In this document: piece after piece, positions 10,107 through 21,364 of the stretch
Layout of the letters: each line of letters begins with the position of its first letter
How positions within the stretch are numbered: the stretch's first letter is position 1
Source: Limnephilus marmoratus
Taxonomy: Eukaryota; Arthropoda; Insecta; Trichoptera; Limnephilidae
Direction of reading: 5' to 3'
NCBI GenBank assembly: GCA_917880885.1
Contig: OU862909.1
Location: 32,424,405 to 32,488,404 of the forward strand
DNA length: 64,000 nucleotides
Position numbers and translations under genes: made by a program
Notes under the pieces: generated by a model
The model's input: only the letters and a program-made list of their open reading frames with translations
Told to the model about the DNA's origin: nothing
The model's database searches: none

Positions 10107-10461
10107 TTTTTTTTTTTTTACATGAGCTCATGAGCCAAGGAAAATAAATTCCCTCAGGGCCTATGTCATCTTTGGGGATGCTGTGTGGAGGGTTTTTTTT
10201 AAGGAAAGGAAGGAGAGGAGGGTCATGGGAAGGAAGGTTTAAGGGGTTTTAAGGGGTGGGTAGTCTGGGTAAGAATCCGGGGTTCAGTGTGTCCTGGTTA
10301 TCCACCTCGAAGACCTAGACAAACCTCACCCCAATAACCCGGGCACCCCTGCTAAATCACCAAACTTAGCGAACCACTTGGGGTGATCTATGGCAGAGGT
10401 GTTGGTTATCCAATAAAGGTTCCAGGGGCGGCGGTACCCATTCCCGCCTCCCAAATTAGGG
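10107..10461 (+). repeat. Interspersed repeat family C, near full length
   Basis: Starts with poly(T)-ACAT, then TCATCTTTGGGGATGCTGTG, a polypurine zone, CAAACTTAGCGAACCACTTG, and ends GGGGCGGCGGTACCCATTCC then CGCCTCCCAAATT. Copies lie at 13163, 13609 (minus), 19108, 38999 (minus, partial) and in the duplicated block. The minus strand ends ATG(T)AAAAA, so it looks like a short retroposon. Confidence 0.65.
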
Positions 10462-10574
10462 CTTAAAATGTTGCTTGTGTTGTGATGGAGGACTTAGCCA
10501 GCCGAGGAATCGAACACGCGACGCCCGGTCTTGTTGCGTGTCTCGTAAGAAAGATATCAACAAGAGATTTAAAA

Positions 10575-10835
10575 AAAATAATTTATATGAATACTTCACA
10601 AGAGTCTCAACTGCTGTCGTCTGGAGCCAGTGAGACATCCCCAATTGGGGTATGTTGTGAGGTTAAAGGTAATTGGGGTGTGGAAGGAGATGGGAAAGAG
10701 GAACAGGAAGGTGGGGAAGTACTTGACTATTGAGATCTAGTCACCAAACAGGGCTAAAGCCATTTCAAGCAATGTTTCAATTCTGAATGGTGATCTTATA
10801 TTGGCGATACTGAGAGCATCTTCCATTCTCGTACG
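10575..10835 (+). repeat. Interspersed repeat family B, near full length
   Basis: Runs from TATGAATACTTCACAAGAGT through CATCCCCAATTGGGGTATG and a polypurine zone to GATACTGAGAGCATCTTCC. The CCCCAATTGGGG core is a short palindrome found in all good copies. Confidence 0.65.
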
Positions 10836-10859
10836 TGCCGCAAATATGTGAAAATACAA

Positions 10860-10955
10860 ATTAAAGAAGTAAAATTTATCTGTACACGCGTTGTTTGAAC
10901 CCGTGACCTCCGGATCTAGTCGTGAGCCTTGCCCCTCGCCAACGGAGATCGCTGT
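10860..10955 (-). mobile_element. tRNA-derived SINE (family F), minus strand
   Basis: Read on the minus strand: CTCCGTTGGCGAGGGGCAAG (A-box region) and GGTCACGGGTTCAAAC (B box) about 45 bp apart, then GCGTGTACAGATAAAT. The same layout occurs at 20045, 38787 and 53563. Confidence 0.6.
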
Positions 10956-11349
10956 AGATTGTTGAAACTTGAAAAATTTGTTGAAAATTTTTTAATTATT
11001 TTCCCTGATTTTTTTAGCGTATCATGAATCATGATAGATCTGATAATTGTTTAGTTTCTTAAAAGCAGGAGCAGTAGAATCATTTTAAAGAGATTCTGGC
11101 TTTTGTAATGGTGTTCTGTACACTATTGTGTATTACTACTGCGGGCGGGGTAAGAGGGGACTGCGGCCGTACGTTCCAAAACCATTTTGAACCAAGCACA
11201 ATCCAATATCAAAATATTACATTAAAAAAAATTGCACAAGTACTTTCAAATGTGAGCTCCTTAATGATTATTTGCCCGTACTTTTTTAACTAGTAAAACA
11301 CTTACGAAACAACGTGAAACACGTATGAAAGTTTAAAATTTTCAATAAA
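10956..11349. other. Intergenic DNA, no gene seen
   Basis: No coding, RNA or repeat signal beyond AT-richness. Confidence 0.4.
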
Positions 11350-11745
11350 ACAAAGTCGGATTAGTTACACCATTTATAACTCGAGAACTGCTTGACCGAT
11401 TTTTATGATATTTGATTTGTTGGATTTGTCTCCGCCCCGAATAGCAGAATAGCCATTAAATTCATGAAAAAGATAATTATGAAAAAAATTCCTTTCCTCA
11501 TACATTTTGCATGGAACGAATTTTTATCTTTTGAAAGAGCTGAAGGATTATTGTGACAAGTATAATATTGAGTAGTGAGTGAATTCCAAAAATTCAAAAA
11601 AGTCAAATGTCAATGCGCTGATTGTTTTACTTTTCTTCTCAAACATATTATAATGTGGCCCCTCTTTCTTACACACTAAATGTCAACAGTCGAAAATGGG
11701 ACAAACGGTGAAGGTATGTCTGCATCCCTCCAAAGGAAAAAATAC
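11350..11745 (+). mobile_element. Helitron-like family A (copy 2)
   Basis: Matches 1836-2228 from AAGTCGGATTAGTTACACC through ATTTGTTGGATTTGTCTCCG to TGCATCCCTCCAAAGGAAAA, with small indels. It runs directly into family D. Confidence 0.5.
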
Positions 11746-12240
11746 AATGTTACTAATATTATAAACGCGAAAGTTTGTATGTATGTGTGTTTGTTATTCG
11801 TTCACGCAAAAACTATTGAACGGATTTTAATGAAACTTTACAATAATACAGCTCATACATCAGAATAACATATGGGCTATATATAGCGGCGTTATGAAAT
11901 TTGTATAAATGAAAATGTGTGTATTTCATATATTTTAGCGGCAGGGAGGAGAGGCAGAGGGAAAAGACGTGGGAGGGGGAAGGCGGGGAAGGTGGAAGGG
12001 AACGGTGACGCACGTGAAAGGACATGCAGGGAGAATCAATTTATTTCTTTGAATGGCATTGCAAGTTGCAACGCATGCCGGGACCAGCTTGTTCTGTATA
12101 AAAATGAAACAAATAATGAATCTGTTCCATCTATTTTTAAAAATAAAATTCTCCCCGGGTTGTTTCGTGGTGGGAGGCGGGGATTGAGAGGGAGGGGGTG
12201 AGATCTGGAGGGGGTGAGATAATTAGCTGTCCTCTGGAAA
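11746..12240 (+). mobile_element. Helitron-like family D with polypurine core
   Basis: Begins ACTAATATTATAAACGCGAA then TTTGTATGTATGTGTG, continues AACTATTGAACGGATTTTAA, a GA-rich tract (11938-12005), and a hairpin-like GGCATTGCAAGTTGCAACGC ATGCC followed by CCAGCTTG. Parts recur inverted at 26331 and 26860. Such hairpin plus CTAG-like 3' ends are typical of short insect Helitrons; no protein is encoded. Confidence 0.42.
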
Positions 12241-13162
12241 TAAAGACTTTATAATTTAGTTTTTAATTAAAGAACAACTCACTATGATTATATTCTTTAA
12301 CGTTAAACAGTGTTTCATTAGCGTAGACAGTTTTAAAGGAAGGTGGGAGTTACCTACCTCCTTTGCTAGTTTCCCAGAGCAGATCTTTTTCCTTTTAAGT
12401 TTGAAGAAGAAATACAAACTCAAATAAGAAAATGTTTACCGTAGTTTGATTACTTCGATGAAAATAATAAATAGGTGCTTTATTATTGAGATTTATCAGT
12501 TCCATCGACAAGAAAAGAAGGGGTTATTTGAAATCAAAAATAAGATTAAACGCTCATTCTTTCAAGATTTAATGACTTTTAAAAACTTATATTAATTTGT
12601 GTTCTTATCAGTTTAGTTTTTCCGATCATGAGGCGTTATTCGTTTTATTAACCGGCTTCGTCAGACATTTATATTGAGATAAAATGATCTAACTATATGG
12701 GATCATATTTAATTTTTCGATCAAATGAATGCTTTAAAAAGTTCACGAAGAATACTGAAAAACTTATCTGATTTCCGTAATAACAATTTTACATACGTTT
12801 TATAAAAATTCTGAGCATTTTTTTTTTGTTTTTTTTTTTTTTAATTTTTCGTAATTAAGTAATTGCTTTGCATAATTTGAAGATTTTTCGACCACCGTGC
12901 CTGTGTTATGATGGTCGAGGTCGAAGAGTCTGTGACACTCTGATTGATATGTGGCAAAAGGGGTGTTCGTAACAAGGATCTGAAAACAAAAAACTGTTTT
13001 GAAAGGTGTTGAAATATGCTTTCAAATGTTATTATTAGAAATAAATATTAAAAATGTAAATTAAAAGTTTAAATGCAAAAGTTTTAAAAATGGCTCACCT
13101 TACTTATTTTCAAAAATAAATACTAATACCTTTTTAATAAATAATAATAATTATTACATTTT
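12241..13162. other. AT-rich intergenic DNA, no gene seen
   Basis: No supported feature; poly(T) at 12819-12843. Confidence 0.4.
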
Positions 13163-13383
13163 TTTTACATTAGCTCCACACAGGATGCCCTGGGCCTATG
13201 TCATCTTTGGGGATGCTGTGTGGGAGGTCTTTTTAGGAAAAGAAGGAGAGGCAGTCCTGGGAAGGAAGAATCTGGGAGTCCAGAAGTGACGTATGAATCC
13301 ATCCTTCCTATTGCGGTGCAAGGCGATGTTCCGAGAAAGAACGGCTGGAGAAATCAAAGGGACTCCCTCAACCATTATCTCAA
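13163..13383 (+). repeat. Family C, truncated
   Basis: TTTTTTTACATTAGCTCCAC onwards, matching 19108 and 10107, ending inside the family near GGGACTCCCTCAACC. Confidence 0.6.
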
Positions 13384-13608
13384 TACATAAATACATGTTT
13401 TATAAACGTTATTGTCACCTCACTTTTTTGTCGTGTTTTAAAAATTACTTATATCGCGAAGTTTAAATATTTTATTATCAAATTGCAATCGGAAAATTTA
13501 ATTCATAGAGGTGCACATTAATTTTTTTCAGTGGTTAACATCTAGATTCGAATATAAAGCGTGGTGTGGTTTGTTTCTAAAATCGTTTAGATCTTATTTA
13601 TTTTCATG

Positions 13609-13905
13609 ACATGGGATGAGGTTTGTCTAGGTCTTGGCGGTCAATGGGTTTTCCCACTTCATAGTATGCCGGGTCGGGAGAGATTGGTTGAGGGAGACCT
13701 AACCTAGCCGGACTCTCTCGACACATAGCCTTGTACGGCAGTGGGAGGGATGGATTCATACGTCCGTCTCTCCTAGTCACAATGACCTCAGATTCATACC
13801 CACCTCCCAAACCTTGTTCCTTCCCAGGACTTACTCTCATTCCTTTCCCTAAAATGACCCTCCCTAAGATAGCATCCATAAAGATGACAAACGCCTTGAA
13901 GGATT
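13609..13905 (-). repeat. Family C, minus strand
   Basis: On the plus strand GATGAGGTTTGTCTAGGTCT, AGTGGGAGGGATGGATTCAT and CATAAAGATGACAAACGCC are complements of family C blocks. Together with 13163-13383 it forms a loose inverted pair about 225 bp apart. Confidence 0.55.
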
Positions 13906-14560
13906 TTTTTTCCTCATTAAATGAAGCGAAAGTAAAAACAAAACAGTAAGGAAGATACAACGATTTCTATGAGACCTGTGTGAGCTATTGCTAAAATCGA
14001 ACAAATCACCCTAACGGGTTAAAACCAATCGAGAAGTTACTTCCACCAACTCACATCTATTACACCAAAACTACAATATCTTTTTTAGCATGACCATTTA
14101 TTCAGGCATATTTAGTCTCTGCTACCGACCGTCTTGTGCACTCCCCCTCTCTATCCCTACAATCTACAACAAGCAGCAACCAGCGACCACCCCCTACAGA
14201 AGGGGTGGCCCCTACCACCCGGCTCTGCACGAAGAGATGTGTAATACAAATTGCCAATTTGGGAATGGATCGGCCTCGATGGCATGGCGGGCCGGTTTAG
14301 CTTAATTGCATCCTTATAACGGTCACTCTAACAACGCACATACTATCTGATAAATTGTATACTTTTACACCAACTAATACCCTCGAATGGACATGTATGT
14401 TTACATATATTATATATAGCAGGAAAAATACGGAAAATAATATATTATCACACAGATGAAGCAATTAATGTAAAAGAACCCCTGCTAAGCTGCGGCATTT
14501 CAAATTTCTACCATTTTTATAACATACTCGTATTTATCTTGTGCACTTAAAATTTTTAAG
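13906..14560. other. Intergenic DNA with a GC-richer patch
   Basis: Positions 14120-14310 are less AT-rich than the surroundings, but no domain is recognisable in any frame. Confidence 0.35.
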
Positions 14561-14850
14561 TTTCGATAATTAAATGATAATTATATGAAATTTCCTAGAT
14601 AGAAAACCCTGCATCTCATAATGCAGGGAAAGATTGCCGGAAGACGGGGCGCTGGAAGAAGGAGAACCTCGTTGCTGAAAAACCTGAGACAGTGGTTTGG
14701 CCAGTCTACCGTGGAGCTGTTCCGGGCCGCAGTAAACAAAGTCCGCGTAGTCAACATGATAGCAAACGTCCGTTGAACGGACAGGGCATAAGAAGAAGAA
14801 GATAGAAAAAAATCGCAAAGTATGCTCGGAAAATTATTATTAAGTTTTTT
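14560..14850. mobile_element. Copy of the inverted-repeat element at 15083, split by a LINE
   Basis: ATTATATGAAATTTCCTAG..GATAGAAAA and then AAAATCGCAAAGTATGCTCG match the left arm of 15083-15412. The two parts are separated by the 194-bp LINE insertion. Confidence 0.6.
14607..14800 (+). mobile_element. 5'-truncated LINE 3' end with 9-bp target duplication
   Basis: The direct repeat GATAGAAAA flanks the insert (14598-14606 and 14801-14809). It encodes the extreme C-terminus of a non-LTR polyprotein: IMQGKIAGRRGAGRRRTSLL, LRQWFGQSTVELFRAA and MIANVR, then a stop, GACAGGGCATAAG and an (AAG)n tail. The G-K-I-x-G-x-R-x-x-G-R-R motif followed by L-R-x-W and a terminal (AAG)n tail is characteristic of a widespread insect LINE group. 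The very short length shows abortive reverse transcription. Confidence 0.82.
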
Positions 14851-15082
14851 TCTGCCATTTTTAGTCATTTCCCACAAGATTTTTACTCTATTTTAAGCGA
14901 GTCGTTTTATTAAACGTTTTCAAAATTTTCACTTAATTATGATCGTTTTTAATATTAGCGTGCTCCCTCTAATATTCATATTTACACCTCCCCTCTTCTT
15001 CTTCCTTTTGAGCGCTTACTACTGGGCCTTAGGCCGCGGCGTACCCCATTTCTATCGAATTATTCATTGCTCCTTAAACACT

Positions 15083-15412
15083 AAAGATCTTAAAAAAATA
15101 TATGTTATTCTTGAAGATAATATCTAGACATTCCCCGCGCCGAAACGCAAAATATATGAAATTCCCTCGATTGAAAAAAAATCGCAAAGTATGCTCCGAA
15201 AATTATTATAAATACGGTTGTTTCAGTTATTTTACAACTTTTAATTTTTTCATACATATAACTTGTGAAATATCAGAAAAAAGTGATTATAATAATTTTT
15301 ATTTTACCATTTTTTCTATTGAGGGAATTTCATATAATTACTGTTTCGGCGAGCCAAATGTAGGGATACTTACTATCTTCAAGAATAACATATATTTTTT
15401 AAGAGCTTAAGG
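15083..15412. mobile_element. Inverted-repeat element (MITE/foldback), about 330 bp
   Basis: Left-arm blocks ATATATGTTATTCTTGAAGA, CGCCGAAAC, ATATATGAAATTCCCTC and AAAATTATTATAA recur as reverse complements on the right to about 15412, giving arms of roughly 120-130 bp with small mismatches. No protein. Superfamily unassigned. Confidence 0.65.
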
Positions 15413-15734
15413 AAAGTATGTTATAAATTATAAATTGGTAGAATTTGGGATGCCTTGTCTTAAGCCTATCCGTAAAATTGTTTGTACGTTCGGTTTCCGT
15501 TTCAAGATGGTTGCCGTTTTAATTTTTCAGCAAAGATTATTTTTCAAATGTGAAATCGTCGTGTTTATTTGGACTTTCTTTATTCGTATTTTTTATGGTA
15601 CCTGCCTTCATGAAGAATGTTTGAAAAAAGAATTGTCATTGGAGATACTGACGTTTTCTTGGATAAATTTTATAATTCCTTACGTTAAATAATTTTAAAA
15701 ATGTTGCCTATAATACACGATTTATAATTATAAA
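15413..15734. other. Intergenic DNA, no supported gene
   Basis: A frame of 85 codons exists at 15435-15692 but shows no family features. Confidence 0.35.
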
Positions 15735-15737
15735 CTT

Positions 15738-15896
15738 AAATTAAACAAATCATTTTGTAAAATACAACTTACACAAAATTATCAACATGTTCCTAAAAAT
15801 ATATTATTTTAATTTTATCGTGACAAAGAATCCATTGGTTTTGAAACATGTTGATAATTTTAATTAAATGAGTGGTGTTTTACAAAGTGATTTGTT
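15738..15896. mobile_element. Short MITE with about 50-bp inverted repeats
   Basis: ACAAATCATTTTGTAAAA..AAAATTATCAACATGTT at the left is mirrored by AACATGTTGATAATTTT..GTTTTACAAAGTGATTTGTT at the right. The termini are embedded in TTAAA sequence on both sides. Confidence 0.6.
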
Positions 15897-16402
15897 TTAA
15901 ATTAGTTGAAATGACACCACAAAGTGAATTTGCGAACATTGAAGAAGTAATTATAAAATTATTTATATTTAATTAAGGAGGTAGGTATTTAAGTAACTTC
16001 TCACAAATCTTATGATTTTAGAGGAAATTTTGGTTTTAATAAACAAGAGAAAATTATAAACTACTGGTCTTGACTTCTTTTAAAGATATTTATCTTCTAA
16101 AATGTACTTAATTAAAGCGCCCATAAAAAATGATACGCTGATGATGATTAAATATTGTTCTTAGCATTTAAAAAAAATTATGTACGTTCATACATTACAT
16201 ATTTTTTGTTTTTTTTTTCATAAGTTTTTATTCCAGTAAAAAAGAAAATAACATTTTCACTTACTTAACTAGAATATTGAATTATGTACTTTTTACATTG
16301 TATTACATAGTTTTTAAATTACATGGTTTTTACATTTCATAACCTTAGATTACTTTAGATTGCAATACTACCATTTACATGATATTATATTACCATACGA
16401 TA
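15897..16402. other. AT-rich flank and 3' region of the next LINE
   Basis: No separate gene. The part nearest 16402 is probably 3' UTR of the minus-strand element that follows. Confidence 0.4.
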
Positions 16403-17999
16403 TTATTCACTATCACTACTTTGTTTTTTGTGAATAAACATGAACAATTTTTTTTTGAATTTGCACACACTTTTTTCGTTTTTGATATCATCTGGAAGGC
16501 AATTATATAAATTGCCCCCCTCGTAACTAATTGATTGCTTACCGTAGTTAGTATGAATGGTTTTTAAACGTATGTTATCGTGTTGTCGTGTAAAATGTTT
16601 GTGTACCTGGGACGTTTTAATGAATTCTGTGTTTGTATGTATAAGTTTATTATTTATTTTGTACATAAGGACACATATATTGTACTCGTATAGTTTTCTT
16701 AATGTTAGCAGTTTTGTTTCTAAATATATTTTTTTTGTGGATGTTTTGGATTCGTAGTGAAATAGTTTTTTGATTATCTTATTTTGAATTACCTGTAATT
16801 CATTGATGTATGTTTCATACGTATTTCCCCAGATTTCAATCAGGTAATTTAGGTGTGAGTGTACGAGACTATAGTATAAACTTTTTTTTAATCTAATTGG
16901 TAATAGATATGATAACCGGCTAAAAACGCTAATTAAGGGTGTGATTTTATCTATTACATTTTGAATGTGTTGTTTAAAAGTTAAATGCTTATCGATGTAC
17001 AGCCCAAGATATTTTTCCTGTTTCAGGATTTGCAAATCGTTATTTTCAATTTTTAATGGTACATGTGGAGGAATTATTTTACGGTTTGAACTTAAAATTA
17101 TGTATCCTGTTTTTTTATATTCATTGTTAGGATATTTGATTGGAGCCAACCGCAAATTCTTTCTAGGTCACTTTGTGCATTTTCTAGTAGTATGTTTAGA
17201 TCTTTACCCCAGTAGAATATTGCAGTATCATCTGCATATAAGAAAATTTCACCGTTTAATTCTAATTGCGAAATATCATTGATATACATTTGGAACAGTA
17301 GTGGCCCTAGTATGGATCCTTGCGGAACTCCATAGTTTATTGGAAGGTGCTTACTATTTTGATTGTTAATGCTTACGAATTGCTTTCTATTGCTAAGATA
17401 TGATTTGAATAGATTAAGAGCAGGACCAACTACACCAAGTTTCTCGAGTTTCTTGAGAAGTATATCATGGCTTACCGTATCAAAGGCTTTTTGAAGGTCA
17501 ACTAGTATAGATAAGATATAATTTCCACCATCAATACCATTCCTAAGTTTACTGATTAAGTTATTTATTGCCGCAAGTGTGTTAGATTTTTTCCTAAAGC
17601 CATACTGTTTTTTATAAAAGAATGATTTTTTTAATAGGAAATTGTTTAATCTTTCGTAGATTACACGTTAAAATTTTTTGATAAGATTGGTAAGATTGAG
17701 ATGGGCCTGTAGTTTGAGGTATTTGGTTTAGACCCACCTTTGTGAATTGGTATCACCTTAGCAATTTTACAGCAGTCTGGAAAAGTTCCCTCTTTAAAAC
17801 ATTGGTTAATCAATTTTGATAATATAGGAACCAATTCCGTTGAGAGACTTAGCACTGTTTTGTATTTGAGTTTATCGTAACCGGCACTCGCATTTGATTT
17901 CAATGATTTTAATATTTTGCTTATTTCTAATTCTGTTGTTGGTTGAAGATATAAAGATTCTATACTATCGTATACTAATGTTATTTCATTGGCCATATA
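16403..17999 (-). pseudogene. Non-LTR retrotransposon reverse transcriptase, long fragment
   Basis: The minus strand encodes most of a LINE reverse transcriptase in three frames. From about 17999: LQPTTELEISKILKSLKSNA, IAKVIPIHKGGSKPNTSNYR (block 2). Then from about 17640: KKQYGFRKKSNTLAAINNLI, LVDLQKAFDTVSHDILL, YGVPQGSILGPLLF and the intact catalytic FLYADDTAIFY near 17240. Then, from 17155 to 16403, YLGLYIDKHLTFKQHI, SHLNYLIEIWGNTYET and a 3' segment ending KKQSSDSE. Frameshifts lie near 17660 and 17100-17155. The endonuclease is absent, so it is 5'-truncated near 18040. CR1/Jockey-like. Confidence 0.86.
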
Positions 18000-18702
18000 A
18001 TAATGTGGACATCACTGGGCACTTTGCTGAAGCCCCCCTTTTATACAATTTAATAAAATTAAATAAAAAGAAAATACGACATAATGAATTGAAATAAAAT
18101 TAAACAAACAGATGAAATAAAATAAAATATATTAAATATAATTTAATGAAGTAATTAAATTAGATACTACGACGTAAAAATGTTTTATTTTTTACGTTAT
18201 AAAACGTTTGTTATGTAATCTTTTTTGTTATTTAATCTATCTTATAATTTTGTATTTTAAATGTTTTTTGTTTCCTTCGTTTTTTTATATCGAATGAAAG
18301 GTACATTAGGCAATGATGTTATGTATATAATATATAAAGCGTGGTAGAAATCTCATAGGTGGTAAACCAAAGATAAGGCAATTGTATTTGTCTTCGATTT
18401 CGTAGTTTTAGTGCTCAACTGCCACGCGTCGCGTAAGGTTGTATTTTTACTATATCACCAGTAAGTAAATTGCATTAAAAAAAGCGCCAAAATGCACCCA
18501 AGTGTGATGAGAAAATGTTTCCATTGCACGGCATACACTAATAAAAGTCTTGGAATAACATATCATTCTTAAATACACGCAATTTTTTATTATTTTGAAA
18601 AATATAATTATTTCGTTTGTTTCCGGAAGATTTTTAGCGCCATTAGGGAAAGTGAGATAGCAAACAATTGTACAAGAATTACATGACAATAGGGGGTCTC
18701 AT
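18000..18702. other. AT-rich intergenic DNA
   Basis: No supported gene; repetitive AAATAAAAT sequence near 18050-18150. Confidence 0.4.
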
Positions 18703-18888
18703 AATGGTACTGACACACATGCTCATACATGTGCTTGCTCATTACCAATTCCACCCGCGATTCAATGAGCATGCTCATGCATTTGATTTGTAAGCATGCT
18801 TATTTGGGCGTGACACACATGCTACTAGGTATCATTTGCTCATTAGTAGCAAGAGAGCATGCGATTAATGAGCATGTGTGTCCGCATT
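18703..18888. mobile_element. MITE with GACACACATGCTCAT inverted ends
   Basis: AATGGTACTGACACACATGC at the left and GCATGTGTGTCCGCATT at the right are inverted. The interior repeats GCATGCTCATGC-like and TGACACACATGCT motifs, giving subterminal repeats. Style resembles Harbinger/hAT MITEs; no clear target duplication was found. Confidence 0.55.
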
Positions 18889-19107
18889 CCGTGTTTCTCT
18901 TAGTGTAAGCGAGTAAGCGTATTTTGTCATCTCAGTCACACCCGTGACGTAGAATATAGTATTCGGCGCAAATGAAAACGCCGCCCTGTCCTTCATTTAT
19001 ATCATTCGTACACATTCTTTGAATATATCATCTATCTTTATCATACGTAAATAACTTTTGAATTAAGAATTTATTGAAAACAGAAGAGTTTTTCTTACTT
19101 GCCACTA

Positions 19108-19577
19108 TGTATTTTTTTACATTAGCTCCACACAGGAGGCCCAGATGAAAATAATTTCCCTCAGGCCCTAGGCCATCATAGAGGATGCTGTGTGGAGGGT
19201 TTTTTTTAAGTAAAGAAAGAAGAGGAAGTTTTGGAAAGGAATCAGGCATGAGGGATGGATAGGAATCTGGGAGTCAGTTTGTCCAGGAGTGACGGACGTA
19301 TGAATCCATCCTTTCAACTGCGGTTCAAGGCAATGGGTCGAGGGATTCTGGCTGGAGAGGTCAAAAGACCTCCTCAACCAGGCTCTCTCGACCCGCCATG
19401 AAGCAGGTGGGCAGACACATCTACAGCCAAGACTTTGACAAACTTCACCTCATGAACCGGGCCACTTCTTCTAAATCACCAAACCTAGCGAACCACTTGG
19501 GGTAACCTATGACACAGGTGTTGGTTATCCAATAAATGGTTCCCGGGGCGGCGGTACCCATACTCGCCTCCCAAATG
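19108..19577 (+). repeat. Family C, longest copy
   Basis: Runs from TTTTTTTACATTAGCTCCAC through GAGGATGCTGTGTGGAGGG, GAATCCATCCTTTCAACTGC and ACCTAGCGAACCACTTGGGG to GGGGCGGCGGTACCCATACT then CGCCTCCCAAATGAG. It is the best model for the full family (about 470 bp). Confidence 0.68.
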
Positions 19578-21360
19578 AGTTTGTGAAATAATTGCGAGTT
19601 TAGATGTTAGATTATAACTTTATTGATATTAGATACATTTACTTTATATACAATTGTAATTTTTACATATATTTTTCAAAATAATCTACTGCAATAAGAT
19701 CACAATCTCAATTTAACATCACATCTTGTACATTTCCGTACAATCCTTATCACAAGATGATGTCTTGTGATGGTGTGCCTTGTGCAGTATTTTATTCTGT
19801 GAGGAAACGAGGGTGGTCCGCATCATTACTGGCGGCTTACGGAGTCCGGCGCGGGCGGACGGAATCGGCCCGGCTTGTCCCGGACAAATTAATTGGTTGC
19901 AGAAAATGGTTGCAACTTGCCCGCTGCTCCCCTCCGCCTCCCCCCACTCTACTTGTCCTACAACTTCAAACTTGGAAGGACGAATCACTTTTATGGATAA
20001 ACTGAGTTCTACAAAAAAGTTTAATTATAATCAGACTGACTTCCGGCCTCCGTGGTCGAGGAAAAAAGTTCTCAAAAATGAATGCGGAGGTCACGGATTT
20101 AAAATCCAGGCGTATGCAAATAAATGTTATTAATTAACTAATTTATTTAAAATAGTGAATCCAATTACATTACACAAAAATCACAATACATATACATTAA
20201 TTACACTACATTAATTCATTACATCAGTTGAGACACAGTGTTAAAAAATATGTATTGCAATCTTGAAGTCACCGAAGTGAAAAATGTCTTCTCATACGAA
20301 AGGTGGTGAGTACAAAAATTCTCGCCAAAGGCATGATCATTGGCGGGTTGATTATGAATTGTTTTTGTGTTTAATTTGTAGAAATCAATTTAATAAAAAA
20401 TAAATAAAAAATTAATAATGTTATTATTAATTTATGCACGCATTTTAGTTGTTTAAGAGGGCATTACCAGAGAAAACCAGAAATATATCATTTTCAAATC
20501 AGATTTTAGACGTATTGACTCTTTTCAACAAAATTATAAATGGATTTCAAAAGATTGTTCTTTTATCTAGCATTCGCATGTAATAAATTTTGAGATTTTT
20601 TTTAATTTTTAGTATAATAAGGTTATTCCATAGGTCGTTGGCAGATTTGTTAAATTTTCAAAAAAGATTTTGAATTATACCACTCCCATTTCAAATAATA
20701 TAATCTTGCAGTAAAATAAATTAATACATTATCTAGCAAACGCATGTTTTAGAATTTTAATTTTAGTGTCAATAAAATCATTAAAAAATATGTACGAACA
20801 TGTGTTTCTTGACGAAAATTAGTCCATTTGTGTATTTATTTGCGCACTTACAAACTAATATATTTCAGATTTTTTAAACATTCTTATTAAATTTAGACAT
20901 TATTGAAAAATGATAAATACTTATAATCAAAAAATAACTACAAAAAGTACATTATTTTAATAGTTTTATCATCACGCCTTTCAGCATTTTTGAATGAAGG
21001 TATAAATTAAAGCTAATTTGAATTGAAATAAATTCGATATTGAGTTATAATTTTAAAAACCTGGTACGGAGAATAATTAATCTTTCTCGTTGTAACCGCC
21101 CTGCACAATCGTCGACGAAACGTGGATTTTCGTCCGCTGGCTGGTTAAACGCTCTTAAGGTTAGTTGCGGCTTACAAGGCCATATGCAAACTGTAGTTAT
21201 ACCACTTTGAGACGACTTATTTATATGGTTCTAATTTACAATTTTGGAGGTGCCTAAATTGATTTATTACCGATTAAACCGAGTTATTGAGAAAATAATT
21301 ATCACGGGGTACATTGAAATCTATTTTCCCCACATTAAATGTAATTTTTTTCTTAATTGC
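19578..21360. other. Intergenic DNA with a GC-rich patch and a SINE
   Basis: 19760-19990 is GC-rich, with overlapping open frames on both strands that resemble no family I know. Apart from the SINE at 20045 the rest is AT-rich and featureless. Confidence 0.35.
20045..20135 (+). mobile_element. tRNA-derived SINE (family F), diverged
   Basis: GGCCTCCGTGGTCGAGG gives an A-box region and GGAGGTCACGGATTTAAAATCC a degenerate B box, followed by GCGTATGCAAATAAAT, the same tail as the copies at 10860 and 38787. Confidence 0.5.
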
Positions 21361-21364
21361 TTAA

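Noticed and set aside
13604..13960. 118-codon frame on the minus strand
   Set aside because: Coincides with a family C repeat in reverse orientation.
19757..20133. Possible host exon in a GC-rich patch
   Set aside because: Three overlapping frames on both strands, no domain, no clear splice context; left as unassigned.
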